Shown piece by piece: positions 23,200-31,859 of a DNA stretch of 64,000 bases. The stretch's first letter is position 1. Every line of letters starts with the position of its first letter. The notes below the pieces were generated by a model. The model was given only the letters and a program-made list of their open reading frames with translations, had not been told where the DNA came from and searched no databases. The stretch covers positions 62,001 to 126,000 of the forward strand of contig JAFXSC010000001.1 of assembly GCA_017525915.1 (NCBI GenBank). The letters are read 5' to 3'. Both the position numbers and the translations under genes were made by a program. Source of the stretch: Ruminococcus sp. Its GTDB lineage: Bacteria > Bacillota > Clostridia > Oscillospirales > Ruminococcaceae.

Positions 23200-25182
23200 T
23201 TGGGAGAAACTAAGATATGCTACAAGTGCATGAGAAAGCTTGAGCAGGGGCAGACCGTCTGTCCGTCATGCGGCTACAACGAGAATACTCCCTCCGATCC
23301 GATGTATATTGCTCCGGGGACCGTTCTCCGCGACAGATACCTCATCGGCGTGCTTCTTGAATATAACGGCGAGGGAGCTACCTACGCCGGATACGATATT
23401 TCCACTGAATGCAGGGTGCTCATCAGGGAGTATATGCCTATCAACCTCTGCACAAGAGTCAAGGATAAGCCTACTATAAGCGTGAACTATAACAATCTCG
23501 CAAAATACAAGGCTTTCATGACTGAGTTCACCGAGCTCAACAAATCGCTCGCAAGGCTCCGCAACGACTCAAATATCAACCCCGTTCTCGATATGTTCGC
23601 AGAGAACAATACCACATATACCGTTTTTGAGAATATCGAAGGCGTCAAGATGCTCGACTACCTCAAGGAGAACGCAGGCGAGCTCAGCTGGGAACAGGTA
23701 TCCCGCCTTTTCCCGCCGCTTTTCACTACTATCGGAAGGCTCCATAACGCCGGTATTATCCACCGCGCTATCAGTCCCGAGACCGTGTACATCACCGCCA
23801 AGGGCGAGCTCAGGCTCTCCGGCTTCTGCATCTCACCGGTAAGAACTGCCGATGCAGGGCTTGAATACGAGCTCTTCAAAGGCTATGCAGCTCCGGAGCA
23901 ATACTCCGCAAGCACTGACAGCCGTCAGGGCTCATGGACCGATGTTTACGGCATCTGTGCGCTCATCTACCGCGCACTGACCGGCTGTATGCCCTCCGAC
24001 TCAACGAGCCGTCAGGGTCACGATGACCTCTGCGAACCTGCTATGCTCAATTCAAGGATACCCCACAACGTATCCAAGGTCATCATGGACGGTATGAACC
24101 TCAACGTCCGCGACCGTATACAGACAATAACTGAACTCGTTACAAGGCTGTTCGAGCAGCCTGCCGAGGAAAGGCCTGCGCCTCCCCCGGTGCGTCAGGC
24201 GATAAGAGGTGCTGTATCTTCCGACACCCACCACTATCAGCAGGGCAGTATGCGCGACCAGTACCGTCAGCCAGTGCCTCAGCCGCCAGTTTACCGTCAG
24301 GAGCCTCAGCCGCAGTACCCCGAACCTCCGCGCAGAAATGCAGGCTACTATGAGGAGGAGGACTATCGCTACGAAAAGGTCAACACCGTTGACAAGCTGA
24401 AAGTCCCGGTAATAATCGCCGTTCTTCTTCTGGCGATACTCATGATTATAATCGTAGTTATCTACAACATTCTCCACGATCCCTCAAAGGACGAGAATAC
24501 CGTCGGAAACAAGACTACTACCACCGCTTCCGACAACGTTGTCTCAGGCACTACCGAGGCTACGAGCGATGACGTTTCCGAGGCACAGGATACGGAAGTT
24601 CCCGACCTCGTTGACAAGTTCTATGAGCCTCAGAAGGAAAAGTGGAAGGACTACGTCACACTTGAACCCGTATACGAATACAACAACGACCACCCCGACA
24701 GCGGCATGATACTCTCTCAGGAGCCCGAAGCCGGTACTATGATCAAGAAGGGCGGCATTGTCAAGGTAAGAGTAAGCAAGGGGCCCGAATCCGCAGTTAT
24801 ACCGGATTATTCAGGCTGCACGGTTGCACAGTTCAAGAGCAAGCTCGAGGAAGCCGGAATTTCAAGCTTCAACTATCAGTTCATCGAGTATAAGGCTTCT
24901 TACGGAGTTCCTGATACTATCGTTGAATTGCAGGTCGATGCCAAGAGAGTTGCTCCCGGAACGTTCTTCAGCAACAAGGAAGGCAAGAAGCTCACAGTCT
25001 ACTACATCTCAGCAGATGCCCAGATACAGACCACTACGCAGCCTCAGGAGACTACTACTCAGCCTGTCGTGACCACTACGCAGGAGCAGACCGAGCCTCC
25101 CACACAGGAGATCAGAACCCTTCCTCCCGAGACGCAGCCCCAGACACAGCCTCAGATAACCACAAGCGAATACGGCTGGTAA
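23200..25182 (+). CDS. Membrane-anchored PASTA protein with a degenerate (pseudo)kinase domain
   Basis: The 660-aa protein has four parts. First is an N-terminal zinc ribbon (CYKC ... CPSCG), then a Ser/Thr-kinase-like domain (about 40-310). One transmembrane segment lies at about 404-424. Two extracellular PASTA-like repeats (about 455-585) and a Gln/Thr/Pro-rich tail follow. The kinase core lacks key residues. The beta-3 Lys is Arg76 (VLIREYMP), the HRD loop reads HRA (188-190), and DFG reads SGF (207-209). The fold markers GYAAPEQYS and WTDVYGICALIYRAL remain. It is therefore probably a pseudokinase sensor of cell-wall fragments. The start is TTG at 23200, 7 nt after AAAGGAGG; no other start has a ribosome site. 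Confidence 0.82.
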   Translation: MGETKICYKCMRKLEQGQTVCPSCGYNENTPSDPMYIAPGTVLRDRYLIGVLLEYNGEGATYAGYDISTECRVLIREYMPINLCTRVKDKPTISVNYNNLAKYKAFMTEFTELNKSLARLRNDSNINPVLDMFAENNTTYTVFENIEGVKMLDYLKENAGELSWEQVSRLFPPLFTTIGRLHNAGIIHRAISPETVYITAKGELRLSGFCISPVRTADAGLEYELFKGYAAPEQYSASTDSRQGSWTDVYGICALIYRALTGCMPSDSTSRQGHDDLCEPAMLNSRIPHNVSKVIMDGMNLNVRDRIQTITELVTRLFEQPAEERPAPPPVRQAIRGAVSSDTHHYQQGSMRDQYRQPVPQPPVYRQEPQPQYPEPPRRNAGYYEEEDYRYEKVNTVDKLKVPVIIAVLLLAILMIIIVVIYNILHDPSKDENTVGNKTTTTASDNVVSGTTEATSDDVSEAQDTEVPDLVDKFYEPQKEKWKDYVTLEPVYEYNNDHPDSGMILSQEPEAGTMIKKGGIVKVRVSKGPESAVIPDYSGCTVAQFKSKLEEAGISSFNYQFIEYKASYGVPDTIVELQVDAKRVAPGTFFSNKEGKKLTVYYISADAQIQTTTQPQETTTQPVVTTTQEQTEPPTQEIRTLPPETQPQTQPQITTSEYGW

Positions 25183-25191
25183 AAAACACAG

Positions 25192-25218
25192 GGGACGGCT
25201 TTATGCCGTCCCTTTTTT
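25192..25218. terminator. Bidirectional terminator after the PASTA gene
   Basis: A perfect 8-bp stem (25192-25199 with 25205-25212) has Ts on the right and an A-run on the left. A second hairpin (25231-25259) lies between it and the convergent lipoprotein gene. Confidence 0.85.
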
Positions 25219-25266
25219 GTACAGATACAGCAAAGCCGCCTGCAATTGCAGACGGCTTTTCAGTTT

Positions 25267-26124
25267 TTACTTTTCGCCGGTTCTTTCCTTGATCACATCG
25301 TTGAAGGATTGAAGATCCTCAGCGCTTCCGCTCGCATTGGTATATTCCTTGGACGTATTCATCATATTGTCCGAAAGAGACTTGATCTTGTCAACAAGCG
25401 TTTGGGCATCATTGAGAATAGTTGTAGTGCTGACCGACCTTGAACTGAGAGCGTAGTTTTTGTAATCGGCTGAAAGGCTGTATGCTGCATTAAGAACGGC
25501 GCTGTTGTCGAACAGCTTTATATCGTCAAGATAATTCTCGCAGTCAAGCATTTTTGAATATGAGGTAACAGCGCTCGACTTGAATGCCGATATAGCCTCC
25601 GAAGCGCTCTTGGTAGCGGAGTTAAGGCTTTTAAGGTCATTGACATAACCGTTCGTTGTATTTGTTACACCTTTGAGATAGTCGGCATACTTAGAAGCAA
25701 GAGTTTTATAATCTATCTCGGAGTCGCATATCTTGTCGGTTTTCTTAATAAGCTCAATAACATTTTTAAGGTCATTGAAGCTCTTCTTTACGTCAGATGT
25801 TGTGCTGTATTTGAGGTCAAGCGCCTTGATAGCATCATTTACCTCGGCGGCAGGCTTGTCCACTAACTCCGCCTTGGATTCGTTCAGTGCATCGAGTTTT
25901 GCGGTGTCAACATCTTCCTTGTCACCGTCAGATAGGTCATCGTAGAGCTGCTGAGCCGATTTGAGCACGTCCGCAGCATCAGCGGAGTAGGTGTCCGGAA
26001 GCTCGTCGATAGCGCTCTGAGCGGCTTTAGCTTCATCGGAAAGGCTCTTTCCTGAGCTTCCGCAGCCAACGGCAGTGAAAGCCATGAGCAGCGCACAAAC
26101 TGCTGAAATGAATCGTTTTTTCAT
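25267..26124 (-). CDS. Helical lipoprotein of unknown function
   Basis: The 285-aa protein begins MKKRFISAVCALLMAFTAVGC, so it carries a lipobox ending in Cys. The mature part is almost entirely predicted helix (many Lys, Asp, Ala, Leu and Ser residues; Asp-Leu-Lys-rich heptads). It lacks Cys, Trp and recognisable enzyme motifs. The start at 26124 has AGGGG 7 nt upstream; an in-frame start 11 codons earlier lacks a ribosome site. It stands alone between a terminator and the riboflavin operon promoter. The function is not recognised. Confidence 0.7.
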   Translation of the reverse strand: MKKRFISAVCALLMAFTAVGCGSSGKSLSDEAKAAQSAIDELPDTYSADAADVLKSAQQLYDDLSDGDKEDVDTAKLDALNESKAELVDKPAAEVNDAIKALDLKYSTTSDVKKSFNDLKNVIELIKKTDKICDSEIDYKTLASKYADYLKGVTNTTNGYVNDLKSLNSATKSASEAISAFKSSAVTSYSKMLDCENYLDDIKLFDNSAVLNAAYSLSADYKNYALSSRSVSTTTILNDAQTLVDKIKSLSDNMMNTSKEYTNASGSAEDLQSFNDVIKERTGEK

Positions 26125-26311
26125 ACAAATTCCCCTAACTTTTACAAATTTGGACAAAAGTCCTTAGCGAAAGTTTAGCAAAATCATAGGTACGGAGTGT
26201 GACGGTATTGTGAAAGTTTGGTGAAATGTTTACTAGAAGTGTATTATTTAGTATTCAGCTCCGTTCGGCGAATGCCGGACACAATAATTACGCATTATAC
26301 AAAGTCAGGAC

Positions 26312-26340
26312 TTGACAAATTCTGAACAAAGTGATATACT
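26312..26340 (+). promoter_or_regulatory. Sigma-A promoter of the riboflavin operon
   Basis: TTGACA at 26312-26317, a 17-nt spacer, TATACT at 26335-26340. The predicted transcription start lies exactly at the 5' edge of the FMN riboswitch. Confidence 0.9.
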
Positions 26341-26345
26341 TAATG

Positions 26346-26458
26346 TATCTTCAGGGCAGGGTGAGATCCCCTACCGGCAGTAAAGCCTGCGAGCCGCTTT
26401 GCGGTTGATCCGGTGCGATCCCGGAGCCGACGGTCATAGTCCGGATGTGAGAAGATGT
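26346..26458 (+). promoter_or_regulatory. FMN riboswitch (RFN element)
   Basis: The conserved RFN blocks appear in order: ATCTTCAGGGCAGGGTGAGA, CCTACCGGCAGTAAAGCC, GCGAG, GATCCGGTGCGATCCCGGAG, CCGACGGTCATAGTCCGGAT and GAGAAGAT. The first and last blocks pair as stem P1. On binding FMN it should favour the terminator just downstream and so shut off the operon. Confidence 0.97.
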
Positions 26459-26480
26459 ACTTTCGCATAATGAAACCTTT

Positions 26481-26502
26481 GCCCCGAACTCCGGGGCTTT
26501 TT
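26481..26502 (+). terminator. Attenuator hairpin of the FMN riboswitch
   Basis: GCCCCG (26481-26486) pairs with CGGGGC (26492-26497), followed by five Ts. It lies between the aptamer and the ribD start, as expected for transcriptional control. Confidence 0.88.
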
Positions 26503-26519
26503 GTATTTCCGGAGGAAAC

Positions 26520-27635
26520 ATGACACACGAAGATTACATGAGGAAAGCCCTCGAACTCGCCGTTAAGGGCATGGGCTTCACCTCCCCTAACCCTATGGTC
26601 GGCGCGGTCATTGTCCGTGACGGAGCTGTCATCGGTCAGGGCTGGCACAAAAAATACGGCTCGCTGCACGCTGAACGCGACGCCTTCGCCTTCTGTGACG
26701 AAAACGGTATCGACTGTACCGGCGCGGATATGTACGTCACGCTCGAGCCCTGCTGCCACCATGGCAAGCAGCCTCCCTGCACCGAAGCCGTGATATCCCA
26801 TGGTATAAAGCGAGTCTTCATCGGCTCTGCCGACCCGAACCCACTCGTTGCCGGAAAGGGCGTACAGCAATTGCGCGATGCCGGTATCGAGGTCACGGAG
26901 AACATTCTCCGCGGGGAATGTGATGCGATAAACGAGATATTCTTCCGCTATATCACGACAAAGCGCCCCTTTGTAACTATGAAATACGCGATGACTATGG
27001 ACGGCAAGATCGCCTGCCGGACCGGTGAATCCAAATGGATAACCGGTGAAGCTGCCCGTGAGAATGTTCAGCGCGAAAGACTGCGGCATTCAGCGATAAT
27101 GGCAGGTATCGGCACCGTTCTTGCGGACGATCCTTTGCTCACCTGCCGGCTCGAAGGAGGACGTGATCCCGTAAGGATAATCTGTGACAGCTCGCTGCGT
27201 ATCCCAATGGAGAGCAATATAGTCCGGACCGCCGGCAAAGTTTCCACCGTTATCGCCACAGTTTCAGCTGATGCGGAAAGAATATCCGCGCTTGAAAAGT
27301 CCGGCTGCAAGGTCATCGTCACCGCTGAAAAGGACGGCAGAGTTGACCTCTGCGACCTCATGCGAATACTCGGTGAGGATATGAAGATCGACAGTATACT
27401 GCTGGAGGGCGGTGCTTTCCTCAACTGGTCGGCGCTCCGTGCAGGCATCGTAAACAAGGTGCAGGCATACATCGCCCCGAAAATATTCGGCGGCGAAGCT
27501 GCAAAGTCTCCGGTCGACGGTCCGGGCGTCCCCTCCCCCAGTGATGCCTTCATGCTGGAGGACAACAATATAGTCCGGTTTGGCAATGATATCATGATCG
27601 AAAGCAGGGTGAGATATGTTCACGGGAATAGTTGA
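26520..27635 (+). CDS. ribD: Bifunctional riboflavin deaminase/reductase RibD
   Basis: The 371-aa protein has an N-terminal deaminase with zinc ligands in LHAERDAF and TLEPCCHHGKQPPCTEA. The C-terminal NADPH-dependent reductase begins at FVTMKYAMTMDGKIA and includes LLEGGAFLNWSAL. It converts the GTP cyclohydrolase II product to the ribitylamino-uracil phosphate. It is the first gene after the FMN riboswitch, and GGAGGA precedes the start. The end overlaps ribE by 20 nt. Confidence 0.96.
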   Translation: MTHEDYMRKALELAVKGMGFTSPNPMVGAVIVRDGAVIGQGWHKKYGSLHAERDAFAFCDENGIDCTGADMYVTLEPCCHHGKQPPCTEAVISHGIKRVFIGSADPNPLVAGKGVQQLRDAGIEVTENILRGECDAINEIFFRYITTKRPFVTMKYAMTMDGKIACRTGESKWITGEAARENVQRERLRHSAIMAGIGTVLADDPLLTCRLEGGRDPVRIICDSSLRIPMESNIVRTAGKVSTVIATVSADAERISALEKSGCKVIVTAEKDGRVDLCDLMRILGEDMKIDSILLEGGAFLNWSALRAGIVNKVQAYIAPKIFGGEAAKSPVDGPGVPSPSDAFMLEDNNIVRFGNDIMIESRVRYVHGNS

Positions 27636-28260
27636 GGAGGTCGGCACAGTCCGCTCATTACAGAAGGGCAGCACCTCCTCATTCATCGAAATACAGGCAA
27701 AAACAGTTCTTGAAGGGACAAAGCTTGGCGACAGCATAGCCGTGAACGGCGTGTGCCTTACGGTCACTTCACTGACCGCGGACAGCTTCCGTGCAGACGT
27801 CATGAACGAAACGCTCAGCCGCTCGTCACTGGGTACTCTCAGGAGCGGCAGTCCCGTTGACCTCGAACGCGCAATGGCTGCGGACGGGCGCTTCGGCGGG
27901 CATATCGTTTCCGGTCACATCGACGGAATTGGTACAATTACTGACATAAAAAAGGACGGCATCGCTCACTGGTACACCGTCTCAGCGCCGCCGGAAATCA
28001 TGCGGTATATCGTGAAAAAGGGCTCAGTCGCCATTGACGGCATAAGCCTGACCGTTGCGCGGGTCACAGACAGGGATTTCAGCGTTTCGATAATCCCACA
28101 CACAGCCGCGCAGACCGTGCTTTCCGCCAAAAAGCCCGGCGATACGGTCAATCTTGAAAACGACATCATCGGCAAGTACGTCGAAAAGCTCATGAAGCCG
28201 GCGGAGGAAACTGAGTCCGGCGGCATTACTATGGAATTCCTCGCAAGGAACGGATTTTAA
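27616..28260 (+). CDS. ribE: Riboflavin synthase alpha chain
   Basis: The 214-aa protein has two tandem lumazine-binding repeats: MFTGIVEEVGTVRSL ... GVCLTVTSL, and GGHIVSGHIDGIGTI ... DGISLTVARV. It dismutates two 6,7-dimethyl-8-ribityllumazine molecules to riboflavin. The start overlaps ribD by 20 nt, so the two are probably translationally coupled. The last codons duplicate as ACGGATTTTAATGAACGGATTTTAAGG across the stop, a 12-nt direct repeat just before the next ribosome site. Confidence 0.95.
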   Translation: MFTGIVEEVGTVRSLQKGSTSSFIEIQAKTVLEGTKLGDSIAVNGVCLTVTSLTADSFRADVMNETLSRSSLGTLRSGSPVDLERAMAADGRFGGHIVSGHIDGIGTITDIKKDGIAHWYTVSAPPEIMRYIVKKGSVAIDGISLTVARVTDRDFSVSIIPHTAAQTVLSAKKPGDTVNLENDIIGKYVEKLMKPAEETESGGITMEFLARNGF

Positions 28261-28283
28261 TGAACGGATTTTAAGGAGTAATT

Positions 28284-28928
28284 ATGAAAAGAACTACTGC
28301 AATTCTCGCGGCAGCGCTCATGCTGACTGCGTTTACAGGCTGCGGAAAGGACGCTGCTTCGGACAGCAGCGATACCACAAAGCCTGCAACGACCGAGACT
28401 GTCACAGAGACTGACGCCGAGCCTTCGTCTGAGCCGGTGTCCGAAACAAATGATTTTGACTTTGAGAGAGCCGTAAATGATACCTATATCTGCGGTCAGA
28501 AGCTCACCTACCCGATAAAATGGAGCGAATTCAGCGGCGACTTCACAGTTGTCTCCGAAGGTTCATTTTCAGATGCCGAACGCAATAAAATTTCCTGCTT
28601 CGTCAACTACAAGGGTCAGGAGATAGGCACATTCATCTTCACCGGCACGGCCACCGTTGAAGGCATAACTCCCGATACGGAGATAAGACTTATTGACGTC
28701 AGGGTAAATCCAGAAATAACCGATGTTCCGGTGTATTCGTTCAGGGGGCTGGAATTCCACGGCAAAAAGGACGATGTAACAAAGCTGCTCGGCGAGCCCG
28801 ACAGCATCGGTCCGAACGACAGCGCCTACACATATAACAAAGTGAACGGAGACACAAAGCAGATCTACCGTTTCAGCTTCGGCACGCTCGGCGAGGACGA
28901 TTTTGATGGGATATACATTATTTATTAA
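28284..28928 (+). CDS. Lipoprotein of unknown function inside the riboflavin operon
   Basis: The 214-aa protein has a lipoprotein signal ending in LTAFTGCG, then a ~40-residue Thr/Ser/Glu linker. The globular domain (about 65-214) ends in a motif seen in many ruminococcal lipoproteins: GLEFHGKKDDVTKLLGEPDS, then YRFSFGTLGEDDFDGIYI. AAGGAG lies before the start. It sits 23 nt after ribE without a terminator and so should be under FMN riboswitch control. It might bind or import a flavin precursor, but no residue shows this. Confidence 0.7.
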   Translation: MKRTTAILAAALMLTAFTGCGKDAASDSSDTTKPATTETVTETDAEPSSEPVSETNDFDFERAVNDTYICGQKLTYPIKWSEFSGDFTVVSEGSFSDAERNKISCFVNYKGQEIGTFIFTGTATVEGITPDTEIRLIDVRVNPEITDVPVYSFRGLEFHGKKDDVTKLLGEPDSIGPNDSAYTYNKVNGDTKQIYRFSFGTLGEDDFDGIYIIY

Positions 28929-28995
28929 CGGCAGAAGCCTTATCTGGCTGGAGATAATGTCCGGGCTTGATCAATATATAATCAGGAGGTAAACA

Positions 28996-30204
28996 ATGTC
29001 TGAGAATTTCAGATACAACACCATTGAGGAGGCCTGCGAGGCTCTCCGGAACGGCGAGATAATCCTCGTCACCGACGATGAGGACCGCGAAAACGAGGGC
29101 GATATGATATGCGCTGCCGAATTCGCAACGACCGAAAACGTCAACTTCATGGCGGCTCACGCAAAGGGTCTTATCTGTATGCCGATGAGCATTGAGCTCT
29201 GCCGCAAACTTCACCTTCCGCAGATGGTGGACTACAACACCGACAACCACTGCACCGCCTTCACAGTATCTATCGACCATGTTGACACAACTACCGGTAT
29301 CTCCGCGGAGGAACGAGGCTACACTGCACGGAAATGCGTTGACGGTAATGCCAAGCCGGAGGACTTCCGCCGTCCGGGGCATATGTTCCCGCTTACCGCC
29401 AAGAAGAACGGCGTCCTTGAACGCGAGGGGCATACCGAAGCTACCGTTGACCTCATGCGGCTCGCCGGTCTGAAGGAATGCGGTCTGTGCTGCGAGATAA
29501 TGCGCGACGACGGTACCATGATGCGTGCTGCCGAATTGCAGGGAAAGGCTAAGGAATGGGGAATGAAGTTCATCACCATTCAGGCGCTCAAGGAGTACCG
29601 CAAGTGCCGCGATGACCTCGTGGAGCGCGTTGCAAATACCAAGCTCCCAACCAAATACGGCGAATTCAGAGCTATCGGCTACGTCAACAAGCTCAACGGC
29701 GAGCACCATGTCGCACTCGTCAAGGGCGATATCGGCGACGGGCAGGATATACTCTGCCGCGTACACTCGGAGTGCCTTACCGGAGATGCCTTCGGCTCGC
29801 TGAAATGCGACTGCGGACAGCAGTTCGCGGCGGCTATGACCGCTATCGAGAAGGAGGGACGCGGCGTGCTCCTGTATATGCGTCAGGAGGGACGCGGCAT
29901 CGGGCTCATCAACAAGCTCCGCGCCTACGAATTGCAGGATCAGGGCATGGATACCCTTGAAGCCAACCTCGCGCTGGGATTTCCCGGCGATATGAGGGAA
30001 TACTATATCGGCGCACAGATACTCCGCGACCTCGGCTGCAAGACCCTCCGCCTTCTGACCAACAATCCCGAAAAGGTCTACGGTCTCAGCGGCTTCGGAC
30101 TGGAAATAAAGGAGCGTATCCCGATACAGATGGACGCTACCGCCTACGACCTGTTCTATCTTAAAACAAAACGCGATAAAATGGGTCATATACTTGATTA
30201 TTGA
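28996..30204 (+). CDS. ribBA: Bifunctional RibBA (DHBP synthase / GTP cyclohydrolase II)
   Basis: The 402-aa protein begins with the DHBP synthase domain: [13 protein letters not shown], then [14 protein letters not shown]. The GTP cyclohydrolase II domain has zinc cysteines in [18 protein letters not shown], then [20 protein letters not shown] and [12 protein letters not shown]. It supplies both branches of riboflavin synthesis, from ribulose 5-phosphate and from GTP. AGGAGGT precedes the start. Confidence 0.97.
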   Translation: MSENFRYNTIEEACEALRNGEIILVTDDEDRENEGDMICAAEFATTENVNFMAAHAKGLICMPMSIELCRKLHLPQMVDYNTDNHCTAFTVSIDHVDTTTGISAEERGYTARKCVDGNAKPEDFRRPGHMFPLTAKKNGVLEREGHTEATVDLMRLAGLKECGLCCEIMRDDGTMMRAAELQGKAKEWGMKFITIQALKEYRKCRDDLVERVANTKLPTKYGEFRAIGYVNKLNGEHHVALVKGDIGDGQDILCRVHSECLTGDAFGSLKCDCGQQFAAAMTAIEKEGRGVLLYMRQEGRGIGLINKLRAYELQDQGMDTLEANLALGFPGDMREYYIGAQILRDLGCKTLRLLTNNPEKVYGLSGFGLEIKERIPIQMDATAYDLFYLKTKRDKMGHILDY

Positions 30205-30213
30205 GGTGATAAT

Positions 30214-30720
30214 ATGGGTGACATAGGTGATATTCTGGTCATTGCAGCCCTAAGCGCTCTCTGCGTTGTTTCGCTGTTCATAGCGATAAGGTGGCTGATC
30301 TACTTCGTGAATGAGAAGGAAAAGGCGTATATCGGCTCGATGTCTACGCTGATTTGCTGTGCGATATCCGTAACAGTGTTTACGATACTGTTCTTCGTAA
30401 ACCGTGAGATTAAATGGATATACGGACTGACCGCACTTTTCGAACTCATATCCTTCCCGGCAAGCTGCTTCAATATACTTACCCCCAATGGTATATGCAG
30501 GAACTTCGCCCTGAAAAGCAAATACGTTCCGAACACTGATATCAGCTACGAATACGGCGATAAGGACCTCGAAATGTATTTTCCCAGCAGCCCCAAGCCC
30601 GCAAAGTACCGTCTGAACATAAAAAGCCCCAAAACCGTGAAGATGCTTGCGGACTGGTATCCCAAGCATGATTATAAAAACCCGATATTACCCGACGAAA
30701 ATGAAAACGAAGGAGAATAA
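30214..30720 (+). CDS. Small membrane protein of unknown function in the riboflavin operon
   Basis: The 168-aa protein has three hydrophobic segments: about residues 8-30 ([19 protein letters not shown]), 43-62 ([16 protein letters not shown]) and 68-88. A soluble, probably cytoplasmic C-terminus of ~75 residues follows, with many Lys and Asp residues ([20 protein letters not shown]-like). I recognise no family. It lies 9 nt after ribBA and 5 nt before ribH, so it is fully embedded in the operon. A transport or scaffold role is possible but unsupported. Confidence 0.7.
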   Translation: MGDIGDILVIAALSALCVVSLFIAIRWLIYFVNEKEKAYIGSMSTLICCAISVTVFTILFFVNREIKWIYGLTALFELISFPASCFNILTPNGICRNFALKSKYVPNTDISYEYGDKDLEMYFPSSPKPAKYRLNIKSPKTVKMLADWYPKHDYKNPILPDENENEGE

Positions 30721-30725
30721 TAACT

Positions 30726-31193
30726 ATGAAGACTTATGAAGGAAACCTTATCGCAAAGAGCGTCCGCATCGGCATCGTCGTTGCACGTTTCAATGAATTC
30801 ATCACATCAAAGCTGCTCGGCGGCGCTGTTGATACTCTCAAGCGCCACGACGTTGACGAGAACTCTATCGACGTCGCATGGGTGCCCGGCGCTTTCGAAA
30901 TACCGCTCATCGCATCAAAAATGGCTAAGTCCGGCAAGTACGACGCCATTATCTGTCTCGGCGCTATAATCAGGGGCAGCACCTCCCACTACGATCTCGT
31001 GTGCAATGAGGCTGCAAAGGGCATCGCTCAGACCTCCATGCAGACCGGTATCCCTGTAATGTTCGGAGTTATCACCACTGAGAACATCGAACAGGCTATC
31101 GAGCGTGCAGGCTCAAAGGCAGGCAACAAGGGCAGCGAGTGCGCTGAGGGTGCTATCGAGATGATAAACCTCATCAGAGAGATCGAGGACTGA
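30726..31193 (+). CDS. ribH: 6,7-dimethyl-8-ribityllumazine synthase
   Basis: The 155-aa protein shows the lumazine synthase pattern: [59 protein letters not shown] (with the catalytic His) and [20 protein letters not shown]. It condenses the ribitylamino-uracil with DHBP and usually forms 60-mers. Its stop TGA shares its A with the ATG of the HAD hydrolase gene (TGATG), which indicates translational coupling. Confidence 0.97.
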   Translation: MKTYEGNLIAKSVRIGIVVARFNEFITSKLLGGAVDTLKRHDVDENSIDVAWVPGAFEIPLIASKMAKSGKYDAIICLGAIIRGSTSHYDLVCNEAAKGIAQTSMQTGIPVMFGVITTENIEQAIERAGSKAGNKGSECAEGAIEMINLIREIED

Positions 31194-31858
31194 TGGCTTC
31201 ACTTATATTCGACTACGACGGCACTGTGCATGAGTCCATGCTGACCTATGCGCCGGCTTTCCGGGACACTATGAAATGGCTCTCAGACAGCGGATACGTT
31301 GAGGACAGAGATTATACCGATCCGGAGATAAGCCGCTGGCTCGGCTTCAATTCCACCGATATGTGGCAGCAGTTCCACCCGGAGCTTGCGCCTGAGATAC
31401 GCGAAAAGGCAAGAGCTATGCTCGGTGAGAACATGGCTCGTCGCGTTGAAAACGGCGAGGGCGCTCTGTTCAGCGGTATGGAGGACGTTCTCGGTGAGCT
31501 GAAAGCGCAGGGACATACACTTATTTTCCTGAGCAACTGCCGCATACAGTATATGGAACGTCACCGCAGAGTCTTCGCACTCGACCGTTTCTTCGACTTC
31601 TTCTACTGCTGCGAGGAGTACGATTTTCTCCCGAAGCACCAGATATTCCGGCTGTTCTCGCCTCTCCACGATGCTCCGTTCATAGTCATAGGTGACCGTT
31701 TTCACGATATCGAGACTGCCTCCGAGAACGGTCTTGCTTCGATAGGCTGCGCCTATGGCTACGGAAGCATGAAGGAGCTCGTGAACGCGGATATCATCGT
31801 ATCAAAGCCACAAGAGATACCTTCGGCTGTTTCAGCCCTGACATCAGAAAGGAACTGA
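31193..31858 (+). CDS. HAD-superfamily hydrolase, candidate riboflavin-pathway phosphatase
   Basis: The 221-aa protein has HAD motif I at the N-terminus (LIFDYDGTVHES: nucleophile Asp7 and acid Asp9), a helical cap, and motif II in LIFLSNCR. A motif III Lys lies in FLPKHQIFRL, and motif IV is FIVIGDRFHDIETA. It resembles the phosphoglycolate phosphatase group (Gph-like). It is translationally coupled to ribH (TGATG). Riboflavin synthesis needs a phosphatase acting on the RibD product, and in other bacteria that step is done by HAD enzymes (YcsE, YigB, YbjI). Position therefore suggests this role; the sequence does not prove it. Confidence 0.85.
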   Translation: MASLIFDYDGTVHESMLTYAPAFRDTMKWLSDSGYVEDRDYTDPEISRWLGFNSTDMWQQFHPELAPEIREKARAMLGENMARRVENGEGALFSGMEDVLGELKAQGHTLIFLSNCRIQYMERHRRVFALDRFFDFFYCCEEYDFLPKHQIFRLFSPLHDAPFIVIGDRFHDIETASENGLASIGCAYGYGSMKELVNADIIVSKPQEIPSAVSALTSERN

Positions 31859-31859
31859 A

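Noticed and set aside
24200-24340. Repeat array in the Gln/Pro-rich linker of the PASTA protein, considered as CRISPR-like
   Set aside because: Short CAGCC/CCTCAG repeats simply encode the QP-rich linker; no spacer structure.
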